The notes under the pieces: model-generated
Database searches by the model: none
Told to the model about the DNA's origin: nothing
The model's input: the letters and a program-made list of their open reading frames with translations, nothing else
In this document: positions 26,501-32,822 of the stretch, in pieces
Numbering within the stretch: position 1 is the stretch's first letter
Layout of the letters: each line of letters starts with the position of its first letter
Translations under genes and position numbers: made by a program
DNA from: Fistularia commersonii
Lineage: Eukaryota; Chordata; Actinopteri; Syngnathiformes; Fistulariidae
DNA length: 64,000 bases
Direction: 5' to 3'
Assembly: GCA_037954325.1 (NCBI GenBank)
Contig: JBBMNZ010000009.1
Coordinates: forward strand, 16,494,286-16,558,285

Positions 26501-28318
26501 TAGTGAGAGCAGGGAACAGGTTGAGGTACATCTAGAGAGGTGGAGGTATGCTCTGGAAAGGAAGGACCAAGTGGGATGATGAGGCTACAGGGAGTGGAGA
26601 TAAAGAAGGTGGAGGACTTAAGTGCAGAAGGTCAAAAGCCCGTTTGATGAAGTGGGTGGACAAAAGGTTGGAAGAGGTGGACAAAAGGGTCAGGGGTGGT
26701 AAAAGAGTGTGAAAGGAAAGATCTCGAAGACGAAGGCAAGAGTGGCCATGTTGTCCGAGGAGAAGACATGAGGCAGCAGGGATGAAGATGTGGAGGCTCT
26801 CTTTGGGAGTCGGGAGGATGGAGTCCATCAGAGGGACAGCACATGTTAGATGTTCTGGAGATCAAGCCAGTGGGCTGGAGATAGTCAGATGATTTGCTGT
26901 GACCCCTAAAGGGAGCACCACAAAGGAAAAGAAGAACTTCTGGGTCCACAAACAACCCCAAGGGGACACCATGTTGTCAACCTTGAATTCAAGATGGCTC
27001 TTCACCCCAGTTCTAGTCATGTGACCTCCCACCTGTCTCCTGCAGTGTCGTGCGGCGCGCCGCCGGTGGTTAAGGACGCCCGGGTGTTCGGCCCCATGAA
27101 GCCGCACTATGAAATCAACTCCCTGCTGCGCTACCACTGCAAGCAGGGCCTCATCCAGAGGCACACGCCGACCATACGCTGCCGGGCCAGCGGCCAATGG
27201 GACGTCCCCAAAGTCACCTGCATGAACCGTGAGTCGCTTAGCTCGTGGCTAACGGGTGGCTAGCATTGAAAAAACAACTCACATGAACCGATGTTGTGTG
27301 GAAAATATGCAATAGTTGATGGGAATTATTACTAGGAAACATTTAGAATTTTTTATATCTATATAATTCTGTATATATGTATCTTTATGATCAATATCCA
27401 TCTCAATTTGTGTATATATATATATATATATAGAAAGAGAGAGAGAGATCTATATCTACATATACATATAGATAGATAGAGATATATTATATCCATCTCT
27501 TTTAGTATTTTTATTCTCATAGCTATCCTAGTCTGTAGATATATTTTTTATTTACACATTTTCTCTTTACTTTTATATCCATCCATTATATCCATTCCAT
27601 TCTTCGTATATATATATATATATACACTGTATATATGTATCTATCCCATTCTATTTATACATTTTTAGCAAATTCTGTGTATCTATATACATATACATCG
27701 ACATCTATATGTAGAGGTAAACAGATCGATATATATGGATATTTTGATACATATATATATATATATTTACATCCATCCCGTTTTTATTGAATATATTTTC
27801 TAGATCTCTCAATATGTATATACATATTTTTATATACCTTCCCATTCTGTATATATGTACATATGTATTTTCCAGTTTTAATGCCATTCTATCTCTCTAT
27901 GTTTCTATCTCGTATTTATTTTCATTTTTTCATTTTTTTTAGTTACCGTGGAATAAAGACACAATTAGCTAAATTAGCTGAATTAGCACACTATCAACAC
28001 ACAATTTGAGAGATTTTTTTTTTTTTTTTTCGCCGTAAATTCTTTCGAAAATGGTAAAAAGAATTGAATCAAAACACACAAATAATGCATTTAAATTCCA
28101 CCTTCTCAGCCGCCACCTACCACAAATCCGTCGCTTTCCGCCGCCGCGACCACCAGCAGCACCAGCAGCCGCCGCCGCCGTACAACCACCACCTCCAGCC
28201 TCCGAGGAACCCTAAACACCAGGAGGAGGAGGAGCGGAGCTTCGGCCTCCTGCAGAACCTGTGGCTTCCACTGCAGAGCCGCTTCCAGCAGCTGATGCGG
28301 GAGAAGAGGCATCACTGA
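3319..28318 (+). CDS. vcan: Versican core protein, 3' part of gene (5' exons outside window)
   Basis: Versican is a secreted, hyaluronan-binding chondroitin-sulfate proteoglycan of the extracellular matrix. The exons I can join in frame are 3319-3888, 9312-9499, 11280-11775, 12675-12920, 14040-14462, 15684-15797, 15916-16029, 21204-21362, 21943-22025, 25574-25718, 27046-27228 and 28110-28318; every junction is GT-AG and keeps the frame. The product runs: Ser/Gly/acidic GAG region (about 640 residues), EGF, Ca-binding EGF, C-type lectin, CCP, short basic tail. The lectin and CCP exon sizes (159, 83, 145 and 183 nt) match the usual lectican pattern. Versican rather than another lectican is inferred from the lectin and CCP sequence (YEINSL, IQRH, PTIRC motifs) and from the hapln1 and cetn3 neighbours. 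The first exon here starts in phase 1, so the signal peptide, Ig and link exons lie upstream. Fish often have two paralogues (vcana/vcanb); which one this is cannot be told here. Confidence 0.93.
3955..4470. repeat. AATGCTAAT-rich minisatellite in vcan intron
   Basis: Irregular units of about 25-35 bp contain AATGCTAATTTCC and GTTTAGCTAAATGC. The wider window is also rich in GCTAA and GCTAGC words. No coding potential is seen from 3889 to 9311 apart from transposon remains. Confidence 0.65.
5386..6780 (-). mobile_element. Pogo/Tigger-type DNA transposon remnant
   Basis: The ends are inverted: CGGTATTTTTCGGACCATAA at 5386 and, on the other strand, CTGTATTTTTCGCACTATAC ending at 6780, with AAGGCGCACTGG repeated inside both ends. 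Read on the minus strand, 5560-5710 encodes a helix-turn-helix of the CENP-B/Pogo transposase type (AISRAVDDGKRAAAKEF followed by MNESMVRKWRKQADE). The rest of the transposase is missing and an hAT element is inserted, so it cannot be active. Confidence 0.72.
6050..6654 (+). mobile_element. Non-autonomous hAT element nested in the Pogo/Tigger remnant
   Basis: It begins with the hAT terminus CAGGGGTCGGCAACC. The 8-bp sequence CCTCCAAC flanks both sides (6042-6049 and 6655-6662), as expected for an hAT target duplication. The body is AT-rich without a transposase. The right end does not show a clean CCCCTG terminus, so it is probably decayed. A second copy lies at 14673-15285. Confidence 0.8.
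7498..7539. repeat. (CA)n microsatellite
   Basis: About 20 uninterrupted CA units in the vcan intron. Confidence 0.95.
7655..9300. repeat. Polypyrimidine TTCCTG minisatellite ending at a vcan acceptor
   Basis: About 1.65 kb of TTCCTG, TTTCCTG and CTTCC units on the + strand run right up to the acceptor of exon B. A longer unit is visible: GTTTCCTGGATA-TGATTCC-GGTTCCTGTTCC recurs near 8440, 8625, 8775, 8920, 9005 and 9170. Long ORFs here (Leu/Phe/Pro/Ser) are artefacts of the repeat. Between 8400 and 9309 I find no AG dinucleotide. Confidence 0.9.
9312..9499 (+). CDS. vcan: vcan GAG-domain exon B
   Basis: This 188-nt exon follows CTCCCTCAG and ends at CACGAG|GTAGGA. It enters in phase 1 and leaves in phase 0. 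It encodes VDRIVEILKQPPGGADSL and ends in VSFVNRKHE, with a possible GAG site GSGDAG. The ending joins in frame to exon C to give KHE|VTFEPELPEEARG, which resembles the conserved start of the versican GAG region. It is GC-rich coding sequence between two repeat-filled introns. Confidence 0.8.
9585..11180. repeat. TTATC pentamer array with a higher-order unit
   Basis: Nearly the whole intron between exons B and C is TTATC/TTAGC pentamers with GATATC variants. A non-pentamer insert, CTCTCACGTCAGTCGAGGCT followed by TACCAATCAGAATCC, recurs about every 100-250 bp (near 9690, 9790, 10018, 10100, 10235, 10345, 10498, 10750 and 10880). The array therefore has grown by duplication of longer blocks. 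Confidence 0.92.
11280..11775 (+). CDS. vcan: vcan GAG-domain exon C
   Basis: This 496-nt exon follows GTTCCTCAG and ends at GGCTCAG|GTGAGA, phase 0 to phase 1. It encodes about 165 residues with many acidic stretches and the best GAG-attachment candidates in the gene: EDMEGSG, AEGSASGEEE, EEASGQDGD and DDGSG. Open reading continues into the intron to a stop near 11877, but the conserved donor and the frame of exon D support ending at 11775. Confidence 0.85.
11880..12560. repeat. AAATTTGGAAATTTCATG minisatellite filling a vcan intron
   Basis: Loose units of about 20-30 bp built on TTTGGAAATTTCATGCTAAA occupy almost all of the intron between exons C and D. One unit (near 12125-12205) is duplicated almost exactly. 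Confidence 0.8.
12675..12920 (+). CDS. vcan: vcan GAG-domain exon D
   Basis: This 246-nt phase 1-1 exon starts after CAACCTCCAG and ends at TTCGGAG|GTACGC. It encodes DKAEPGLGEERPSG followed by AVTEVDEVTAEPQLFGAV and a Thr/Ser/Asp-rich tail. Its core is clearly similar to exon E (EE-PSG, then VTEV-EVTA-P--FGA, then TP), so the two look like products of an internal exon duplication. An upstream AG at 12618 would put the exon out of frame and is not used in this model. Confidence 0.75.
13040..13860. repeat. TTA/TAC trinucleotide-rich tract
   Basis: Stretches of (ATT)n, (TAA)n, (TAC)n and (ATG)n make up the intron between exons D and E. A block with TTTCTATTACTACGGTAATA is duplicated at about 13430 and 13490. 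Confidence 0.88.
14040..14462 (+). CDS. vcan: vcan GAG-domain exon E with coding minisatellite
   Basis: This 423-nt phase 1-1 exon starts after GGATTTTAG and ends at CCCGGGG|GTAAGC. It contains a 9-bp coding tandem repeat (about 14072-14152, unit GAGGTCACA with variants) that gives repeated TEV/TKV tripeptides. A Pro/Ala-rich stretch follows, then AYDYIPPDWLLRPDPNATP and Gly-rich GGGAS/GGGAT repeats. It has few Ser-Gly acidic sites, so it may act more as a spacer than as a main GAG carrier. NAT is a possible N-glycosylation site. Confidence 0.78.
14072..14152 (+). repeat. vcan: Coding 9-bp minisatellite in vcan exon E
   Basis: About nine copies of GAGGTCACA/AAGGTCACA keep the reading frame and encode TEV/TKV tripeptides. 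The similar but unexpanded stretch in exon D suggests the expansion happened after the two exons were duplicated. Confidence 0.85.
14527..15445. repeat. Direct repeat of ~145 bp split by an hAT element
   Basis: 14527-14672 and 15295-15445 are near copies: both carry GTGATTGGCTG, AGGTGGAGGCA-G-GATTGGAT, GAGAATTTAAGGAG and GTGATTGGATGTGAGGGT. The hAT copy at 14673-15285 sits exactly between them, so a tandem duplication was present when it inserted or was split by it. Confidence 0.75.
14673..15285 (-). mobile_element. Non-autonomous hAT element, second copy
   Basis: This is the same family as 6050-6654 in the opposite orientation, ending in GGTTGCCGACCCCTG at 15285. Shared internal words include TGCGGCTCCGAG and CACTTGTTTATACAAAGT. 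The left end (TGTCGACAACC) is a decayed terminal repeat. The flanks GTTTAGAT and GTTTAGGG are a plausible 8-bp target duplication with two changes. No transposase is present. Confidence 0.78.
15684..15797 (+). CDS. vcan: vcan EGF module 1
   Basis: This 114-nt phase 1-1 exon encodes DLLPCDTNVCLHGGSC and ends in CSCPAGFTGRRCE, with the six cysteines of an EGF fold. The acceptor is unusual: (TG)11 runs straight into CAG at 15681-15683 with no normal pyrimidine run. Because the exon is symmetric, skipping would remove one whole EGF module without changing the frame. Confidence 0.92.
15867..15908. repeat. (TG)n tract just upstream of EGF exon 2
   Basis: (TG)18 followed by CGTGTGTCGGCAG forms the whole 3' splice region of EGF exon 2. 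Confidence 0.9.
15916..16029 (+). CDS. vcan: vcan EGF module 2, calcium-binding type
   Basis: This 114-nt phase 1-1 exon encodes DVDECQSNPCMNGATC followed by FSCVCLPSYSGQLCE. The DVDEC start and the aromatic residue between the later cysteines are typical of Ca-binding EGF modules. A (TG)18 tract ends 15 nt upstream of the exon, and the donor GTCAGTGTGTG is followed at once by another TG tract. Confidence 0.93.
16030..17520. repeat. TG-rich region in vcan intron
   Basis: About 1.5 kb of TG runs is broken by TATGAGTATG, GCACAGTCAGTGTG and CTTAGGTCTGTGTGTATATG spacers that recur, so the array has a longer repeating unit. ORFs with CVCVCV or HTHTHT composition on either strand are artefacts. 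Confidence 0.92.
17521..21203. other. vcan intron between EGF and lectin exons, distal part
   Basis: No exon is recognised. It holds a T-run (17882-17906), a GGC-rich stretch (18178-18215), a GATTCCAGAGTC minisatellite (18815-19085) and a long tract (about 19090-20980) in which GATTCC, CCAGAA and TTCTGAA words recur irregularly, as if an old, decayed relative of the same satellite. Confidence 0.6.
18815..19085. repeat. GATTCCAGAGTCGT minisatellite
   Basis: About 18 units of 13-15 bp (GATTCCAGAGTCGT, GATTCCAGAGTTGT, GATTTTAGAGTCTT) lie in tandem. Similar words continue downstream in decayed form. Confidence 0.9.
21204..21362 (+). CDS. vcan: vcan C-type lectin domain, part 1
   Basis: This 159-nt exon encodes DTEVCGFGWQKFQSHCYKYF, then RTWDAAERECRLHGAHLASI and QEEQEFVN. 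It carries the first cysteines of the lectin fold and the highly conserved RRTWDAAERECR helix of lecticans. The splice sites are CCGCAG|AC and AACC|GTAAGT. Confidence 0.95.
21943..22025 (+). CDS. vcan: vcan C-type lectin domain, part 2
   Basis: This 83-nt exon encodes LGSDYQWIGLNDKMFERDFR and then WTDGRPM. WIGLNDK is the lectican form of the WIGL core of C-type lectin domains. It starts in phase 1 after CCCCTGCAG and ends in phase 0 at CCAATG|GTAAGG. Confidence 0.95.
22815..23275 (-). mobile_element. LINE 3'-end fragment (non-LTR retrotransposon)
   Basis: The minus strand encodes, with frame breaks, a reverse-transcriptase C-terminal region of a family common in fish genomes: RVRSSALHQGLGVD followed by WVGHLARMPPECLPGE. 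It lies in the vcan intron between lectin exons 2 and 3. It is 5'-truncated and broken. Confidence 0.7.
24504..24960 (-). mobile_element. LINE 3'-end fragment (L2/Rex-like)
   Basis: The minus strand reads SYRAPLLWNHLPRAIQRADS followed by LSLFKNMLKTYHF, the conserved C-terminal pattern of L2/Rex/Jockey-type reverse transcriptases, and just upstream VLHWLPLQLRVE. Short and 5'-truncated. The exact family is uncertain. Confidence 0.7.
25574..25718 (+). CDS. vcan: vcan C-type lectin domain, part 3
   Basis: This 145-nt exon encodes QYDRWRPNQPDSFFQSGEDC, then VVMIWHEGGQWNDVPCNYHL and TFTCKKGT. QPD and WND are the carbohydrate/calcium-site motifs of the domain. The acceptor is a tandem CAGCAG, so splicing at the second AG would drop only the first Gln. 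The donor is ACAG|GTGGGC, phase 1. Confidence 0.95.
25850..26110. repeat. Inverted copy of the GGAGAACATG minisatellite
   Basis: Units such as TTCTCCTGCCTGGTTCTTCT and CATATTCTCCCATCTTG are the reverse complement of the family seen at 2915-3170. Confidence 0.6.
26195..26870 (+). mobile_element. RTE-type LINE fragment, broken
   Basis: The + strand encodes part of an RTE-like reverse transcriptase: VRLVQDMYASCETLV, then VEVGLHQGSVLSPFLFAVVM and ICSESREQVE. It is dead: an in-frame TGA follows RLTDEV at 26453, the catalytic motif reads FAAD, and later frames are deleted and shifted (a piece resembling MKMWRLSLGVGRME appears at about 26785). It lies in the intron upstream of the CCP exon and is related to the minus-strand copy at 60100-61167. 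Confidence 0.82.
27046..27228 (+). CDS. vcan: vcan complement-control (sushi) module
   Basis: This 183-nt phase 1-1 exon encodes VSCGAPPVVKDARVFG, then YEINSLLRYHCKQGLIQRHT and ends in VTCMN. It has the four-cysteine sushi pattern, and the YEINSL-RYHC and IQRH-PTIRC stretches are close to versican of other vertebrates. The splice sites are CTGCAG|TG and AACC|GTGAGT. Confidence 0.95.
27345..27905. repeat. AT-rich tract with TATATA and ATCTATC runs
   Basis: TATATATA, TAGATAGATAGAGA and CATCCATTATATCCATTCC words fill most of the last vcan intron. No coding potential. Confidence 0.75.
28110..28318 (+). CDS. vcan: vcan final coding exon, C-terminal tail
   Basis: The exon follows CTTCTCAG and joins in frame to give MNPATYHKS, the usual position of the versican tail. 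The tail is unusually rich in His, Gln and Pro (HQQHQQPPPPYNHH), then has an acidic EEEE and a basic end, MREKRHH. The stop TGA is at 28316-28318. It aligns poorly with mammalian versican beyond the first residues. Confidence 0.85.
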
Positions 28319-28970
28319 CGCCCACTTCCTGTTGGGAGGCGGCGGCGGCGGCGGCGCCCGTGGGCATCCACGGATTCGCCGCCCCCTGGAGGAACCAGGG
28401 AGATTCTCCAGAGCTGAACCTGCAGTTTAGTTCCCATTCAGGCTGGTGGGTTGGGGGCGGTGCCTTCACTGCCAGGGGGGAAGCGTGGGAAATCTGAGAT
28501 GCCGATAAGTGCCACTTTTTTTTTTTTTTTTTTTTTCATTTAACTTATAAATCCGTCCAAAACATTGCCGGACACTGGCGCTTTTATTTTGAGAGTGGTT
28601 TTTAAACATTCTGTCTTTCAAAGTTAAAAGATTTTTTTTTTTTTTTTCCCTTGAAACAGGAAGTGACATCACCGCGTCCTATGCCGTGCCGTCCGTATCC
28701 GTGGCGACGCATTCAGACTGGCGCTTGTTCGCGTTTTAAAATAAGAGCTCGCTGGGGGATAAAAAGAATAATATTTTTTTTCCCCCTTTTTTTGTACAAA
28801 AAGTTTTAACAGAAATTTTAAAGGGAGGGGTTGAAGTGGGGAGGGGGGTTGAGTGTGTGAATGTGTGTGTTTTTAGGGTTTATAATAGACACACAAAGCC
28901 ATACGACCTTAAGTTATTATACACTTTTACTGTGATATTAAATAAAGCTCGTTGCAAACGCGCCTCCTTT
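28319..28970 (+). other. vcan: vcan 3' untranslated region with poly(A) signal
   Basis: No coding sequence follows the vcan stop. AATAAA at 28941-28946 is the first convincing poly(A) signal on this strand, followed by a GT-rich stretch (TTTGTGTTGTT near 28968). The UTR has several T-runs and a GGC repeat just after the stop. The end point is approximate. Confidence 0.65.
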
Positions 28971-31900
28971 GTGTTGTTCCCAAAAAAAGAATCGACAAAA
29001 TAATGTTTATTAGTTAGATGATCGTCCCCAGGAATGGGGCAGTATTGACATGTAGCGGTGTTAGCGCTGTTAGCCACACAGTTCCTTATAGCTAAGGGGT
29101 CAAGGGTCAAGGTCAAGGATCTCGCAGGATGTTCTCCACCTCTATGGTCACATGGCCTCATGCGGGTTTGATCGTCGCTAATCCCCGACGCGCTAATCTG
29201 TTAGCCAAAAATGGCTACAACAACAGTGAAAGGTGGCTTCATCGTAATCTCTAGCTTTGAAGCTAGCCTTCGGGTAGTTTGAGCGGTGAGGTAGCATTAG
29301 ACTTAGCTTCTGTTAGTGTTAGATCAGCTCTAGCATGCTATTGTTGTTAGCCACACTGTTCTAGCACGTTAACTATGCATTTGTACTGTGGTTAGCTACG
29401 CTTTAGTTGCTGTTCGCTAAGCAAGCTAAGTTAAGCAAGCCTTGAGATTTCTATGGTCACTATAGCAACATAAAACACTTTCACTCATTTTAATGTTAGC
29501 TGCACTCCTAGCATAGCACTGTCTGCAGTTAGGACAGTTGCAGTATATTTTCTCTTAGCTAGCCAAGACACGCTAGTATATATTAGCTGTTAGTTAGCAG
29601 GCTGTTCTATTTACAGCCATACTGTATTAGCAAGCTACTGTAGTTTGCTAAGATGCTAAATCAGCTCGTATTTGTTTTCTGTTTATTGAGCGACTAAATA
29701 TAGCATCAGCAAGCCACATTGCCTAGCCGAGGCACTTGGCTAATCCATGCTAAAAACAATTAGTTGATGTTAGCTCTGCATTAGCGAGCAACAGCAGTGA
29801 GGTGCCCTTGGTTTAGTCAAGTCACTGTGTTCGGCGCAGGAAGGCAGCTTCTGGAAGCATTAGCTTTTTGGAGAACAAGCAATCAAAGAAAACCACATTC
29901 GATGCTGGATGTTTTGTAGTTTTTTTAATCGTTTTTTTTTGTAGTTTTGTTTGGAGATTGATCACCTGAATTCACCTTGGCAATGCTAGCAGAGAGTTAG
30001 TTGGACGTTAAATGTTAGCATGCAAGAAGACAATGACAAAACTGAAACTAAAGAGCATCATTTACTGCAACGGGTACGTACTTTCTTTATTTTTTATTTC
30101 ATTTCAATCGATGCCAGGCATTTTCAATTGCTTCAATGGAGAATGACCGCATCTCAGTGCGAAAAAAACCCATCATATTCTGTTAGCCGCTGTGTAAGAA
30201 GGTTTAAGAAATAAAAGATATTGTTCTAAACATCCTAAAAAAAACATAAACAAAGAAAACAACTGGATTCCCTCGTTCACTGACACAGAAAGGACACACT
30301 CAACAATAAGGGCGTTTTCATTCATTAAGACAGTAATAAGTGTTAAGCCACACTTTAACGCGTCAATTAGCGATTAATTCAATACAGAAAATTAAGAAAA
30401 CGAACGCATTTTAATCGCACTTACATTTGCACCGTGGAACGTTTCTGAGAGACCGAGTTCCAAAGGGGACTCATAACACTGACGCGTGGTGCAATTAGCA
30501 TGATGGACCAATCAAACATGCTAGTTTTTGCACTTAATGTGGGAAGGAAGTTTACATCACAAGAGCACCTCCACCTTCCATTAGCACCTCAACGCTAAAT
30601 ATGTCAGAGCTAGCGCGCAGGTCGCCGACATTGACTTTGTTTAAGCATACGCTAACATCAGCTGTTACACGCAAGTCGGTTAGCTTTGTACTACCACGCG
30701 GGTCGGTTATGTTAGCTTTGTACTAGCGCATTGGTCTGTAATGGTAGCTTTGTACGAGCGCACATGTTGGTAATGTTAGCTTTGTACAAGCATGCAAGTT
30801 GTTTATATCAACTTTGAGCCATGTACTAGCAGGCAGGTCATAAATATTAGCTTTATATGAGCATGCAGGTTGGTAATGTTAGTGTTGTACTAGATCACAG
30901 GTTGGTAATGCTACCTTCGTACAAACAAACAAGCTTGTAGTGTTAGCTTTGTACGATGGCCCGGGTTGGAAATGCTAGTGTATACTAGCACGTAGGTTAG
31001 TAATGTTAGCGCTGTACGATTACGTGGGTTGGTAATGTTAGCTTTGTTCAAGCGCGCAGGCCAGTAATGTTAGCTTCGTATTGCCATGCAAGTTGGGTTA
31101 TGTTAGCTTTGTACGAGCGCGGGTTGGTAATGTTAGCTTTGTATGAGCACACGGTCAGTTGTGTTAGCGTTGTACAAAGTGCACAAGTGTCAAATATGAA
31201 ATGCGATCAAAATACGATTAATATTGGTTAATTGATTACAAAATAATCAGGTCATTAATTACATTAATTCCATTTTTCCGTCCAGGTTTTATATGAAACA
31301 ATTAATCGGTTTAACTATTCATCAAGGCATAATGTGTTTATTATTGTGTTCACTAGCTGGTTTGACACACACACATTGTACATTAATAATTACTAGTTAC
31401 GACATGTAAGTTAGTGTTAATAAAGCGTTAATTAGGGGTTAGTGCGTAAACAGAGGCTTAATCAAAGGGGTGAAGTTGTTAGAAGAAGACGGGTTAGAAG
31501 GCTATAAAGAGTTTTACGTATCAAATCTAGCTAATCGCTAACTCAAGCTCAGTCATGTTAGTACCACGTCTAGCTAGCTTTCTGCTAATTCACTGTTTAC
31601 TAATGTATTCATGAATATGTTCATGTTCACCGATGAAGTCAAATACACTATTGACTGGTTAATGAAGATGAAACTAATTATTAGTTGAATTCATTAGTTG
31701 AACAAATGAGTGAAAGTTAATCATTTTAATAATTAGGATTAAATAGTACAAATTGTCAACAATAAATGTCTTATTAACATGTCTTCATTAAGTTTTGCTG
31801 GACGAGTGACTAATGAATCAATCGACGGTTTTGACAGCCGCTAACAAACATACGGTAATAACCGTTAGCATTGAAAGTTTCGTCGCTAAATCTACATCTA

Positions 31901-32529
31901 CGTGCAAAAATCGCCGGTAGCCACGCGCTACTCATCATGCTAGTGAAAAGAAAAATCGTGTCTGTTGGGTTCATCTTGAAGGAGAACCCAGCTGGTGAAT
32001 GCTAGCTAAGTTTTGACTTGGTTATTACAGGTTTATTACTTTTTACAACTGCTTATTACCTATGCTAATTATTGCGCGCTTATTGTCAAGTGTCACCAAC
32101 TACCAAACGGCAAATGGCTAGATGGAAATACCAGTCGTAGCACCTTGCAAGGTTTGGACGGAAACAAAAATGTCGGGCGTCGTTGCTCCTGGTCCGAAAC
32201 AAGGGGGAAAAACAATATAAGTGCCCAAAGTATGAGAACGAACCACGTGTTGCTACGGAAACAGTTCCTTGTTATGGAGTAAAACATGCCAGTCCGGAAT
32301 CCTCCCGAAAAACCCTCCCCCCCAAACATGTCGATTAAATAATATGCACCTTAAATACGTGTAAACTATCCCCACGTAGACTATTAGGTCCCAGATAACT
32401 GAGCGACATGACGGTATCGCCTGAAGTCCCCATGAAGTAAAAGCATCACAGTTTGATTGTGTCGACCTCCTCCCGTCCCGCGGCTTGTGCGTGTCACTAG
32501 CAGGCTAGCATGCTAATTCACGCCGGTGC
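28971..32529. other. Intergenic region between vcan and hapln1 3' ends
   Basis: No gene is recognised. The hapln1 3'UTR must occupy its right part; TTTATT at 32032-32037 (AATAAA on the minus strand) is a possible poly(A) signal. The rest is rich in GCTAGC/TTAGC words with one clear minisatellite (30650-31185). Confidence 0.55.
30650..31185. repeat. TGTTAGCTTTGTAC minisatellite
   Basis: About a dozen units of 35-50 bp carry GGTAATGTTAGCTTTGTAC followed by a variable GAGCGCGCAGGT-like part. Confidence 0.8.
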
Positions 32530-32822
32530 TCAGTTGTGGCCGCCCTTGAAGCAGTAGACGCCGTACAGCTTGTGCTTCTTGTCCGGGAAACCGGAGAACC
32601 TCACGGCGGCCTCCGTCGGGCTGCAGCGCCGGCGCGGGCGCGAGATGGGGTAGCGGACGCTGCCGTCGGCTAGCCAGCCTGCGTCGCAGCGGTCGTAGCC
32701 TAGCAGCTTCCAAGCGGCGTACATCTGGCCGACTTTGGCGATCTGGGCGCCGTCCTTCTCACACGCCTTGACCGCCTCGTCGTAGGTTAGCTTGGAGGGG
32801 TGGATAAGGTAGTAGAAGCGCC
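32530..32822 (-). CDS. hapln1: hapln1 link module 2 and C terminus
   Basis: This 293-nt exon encodes RFYYLIHP through AAWKLLGYDRCDAGWLADG and VRYPISRPRRRCSPTEAA, ending in YGVYCFKGGHN. The acceptor reads CCGCTAG on the minus strand and gives the in-frame junction YQ-G-RFYY. It binds hyaluronan together with link module 1. Confidence 0.96.

Noticed and set aside
3319..28318. Aggrecan, neurocan or brevican instead of versican
   Set aside because: The lectin and CCP sequences are closest to versican as I recall it, and hapln1 plus cetn3 neighbours fit the VCAN locus; brevican also has a different HAPLN orientation.
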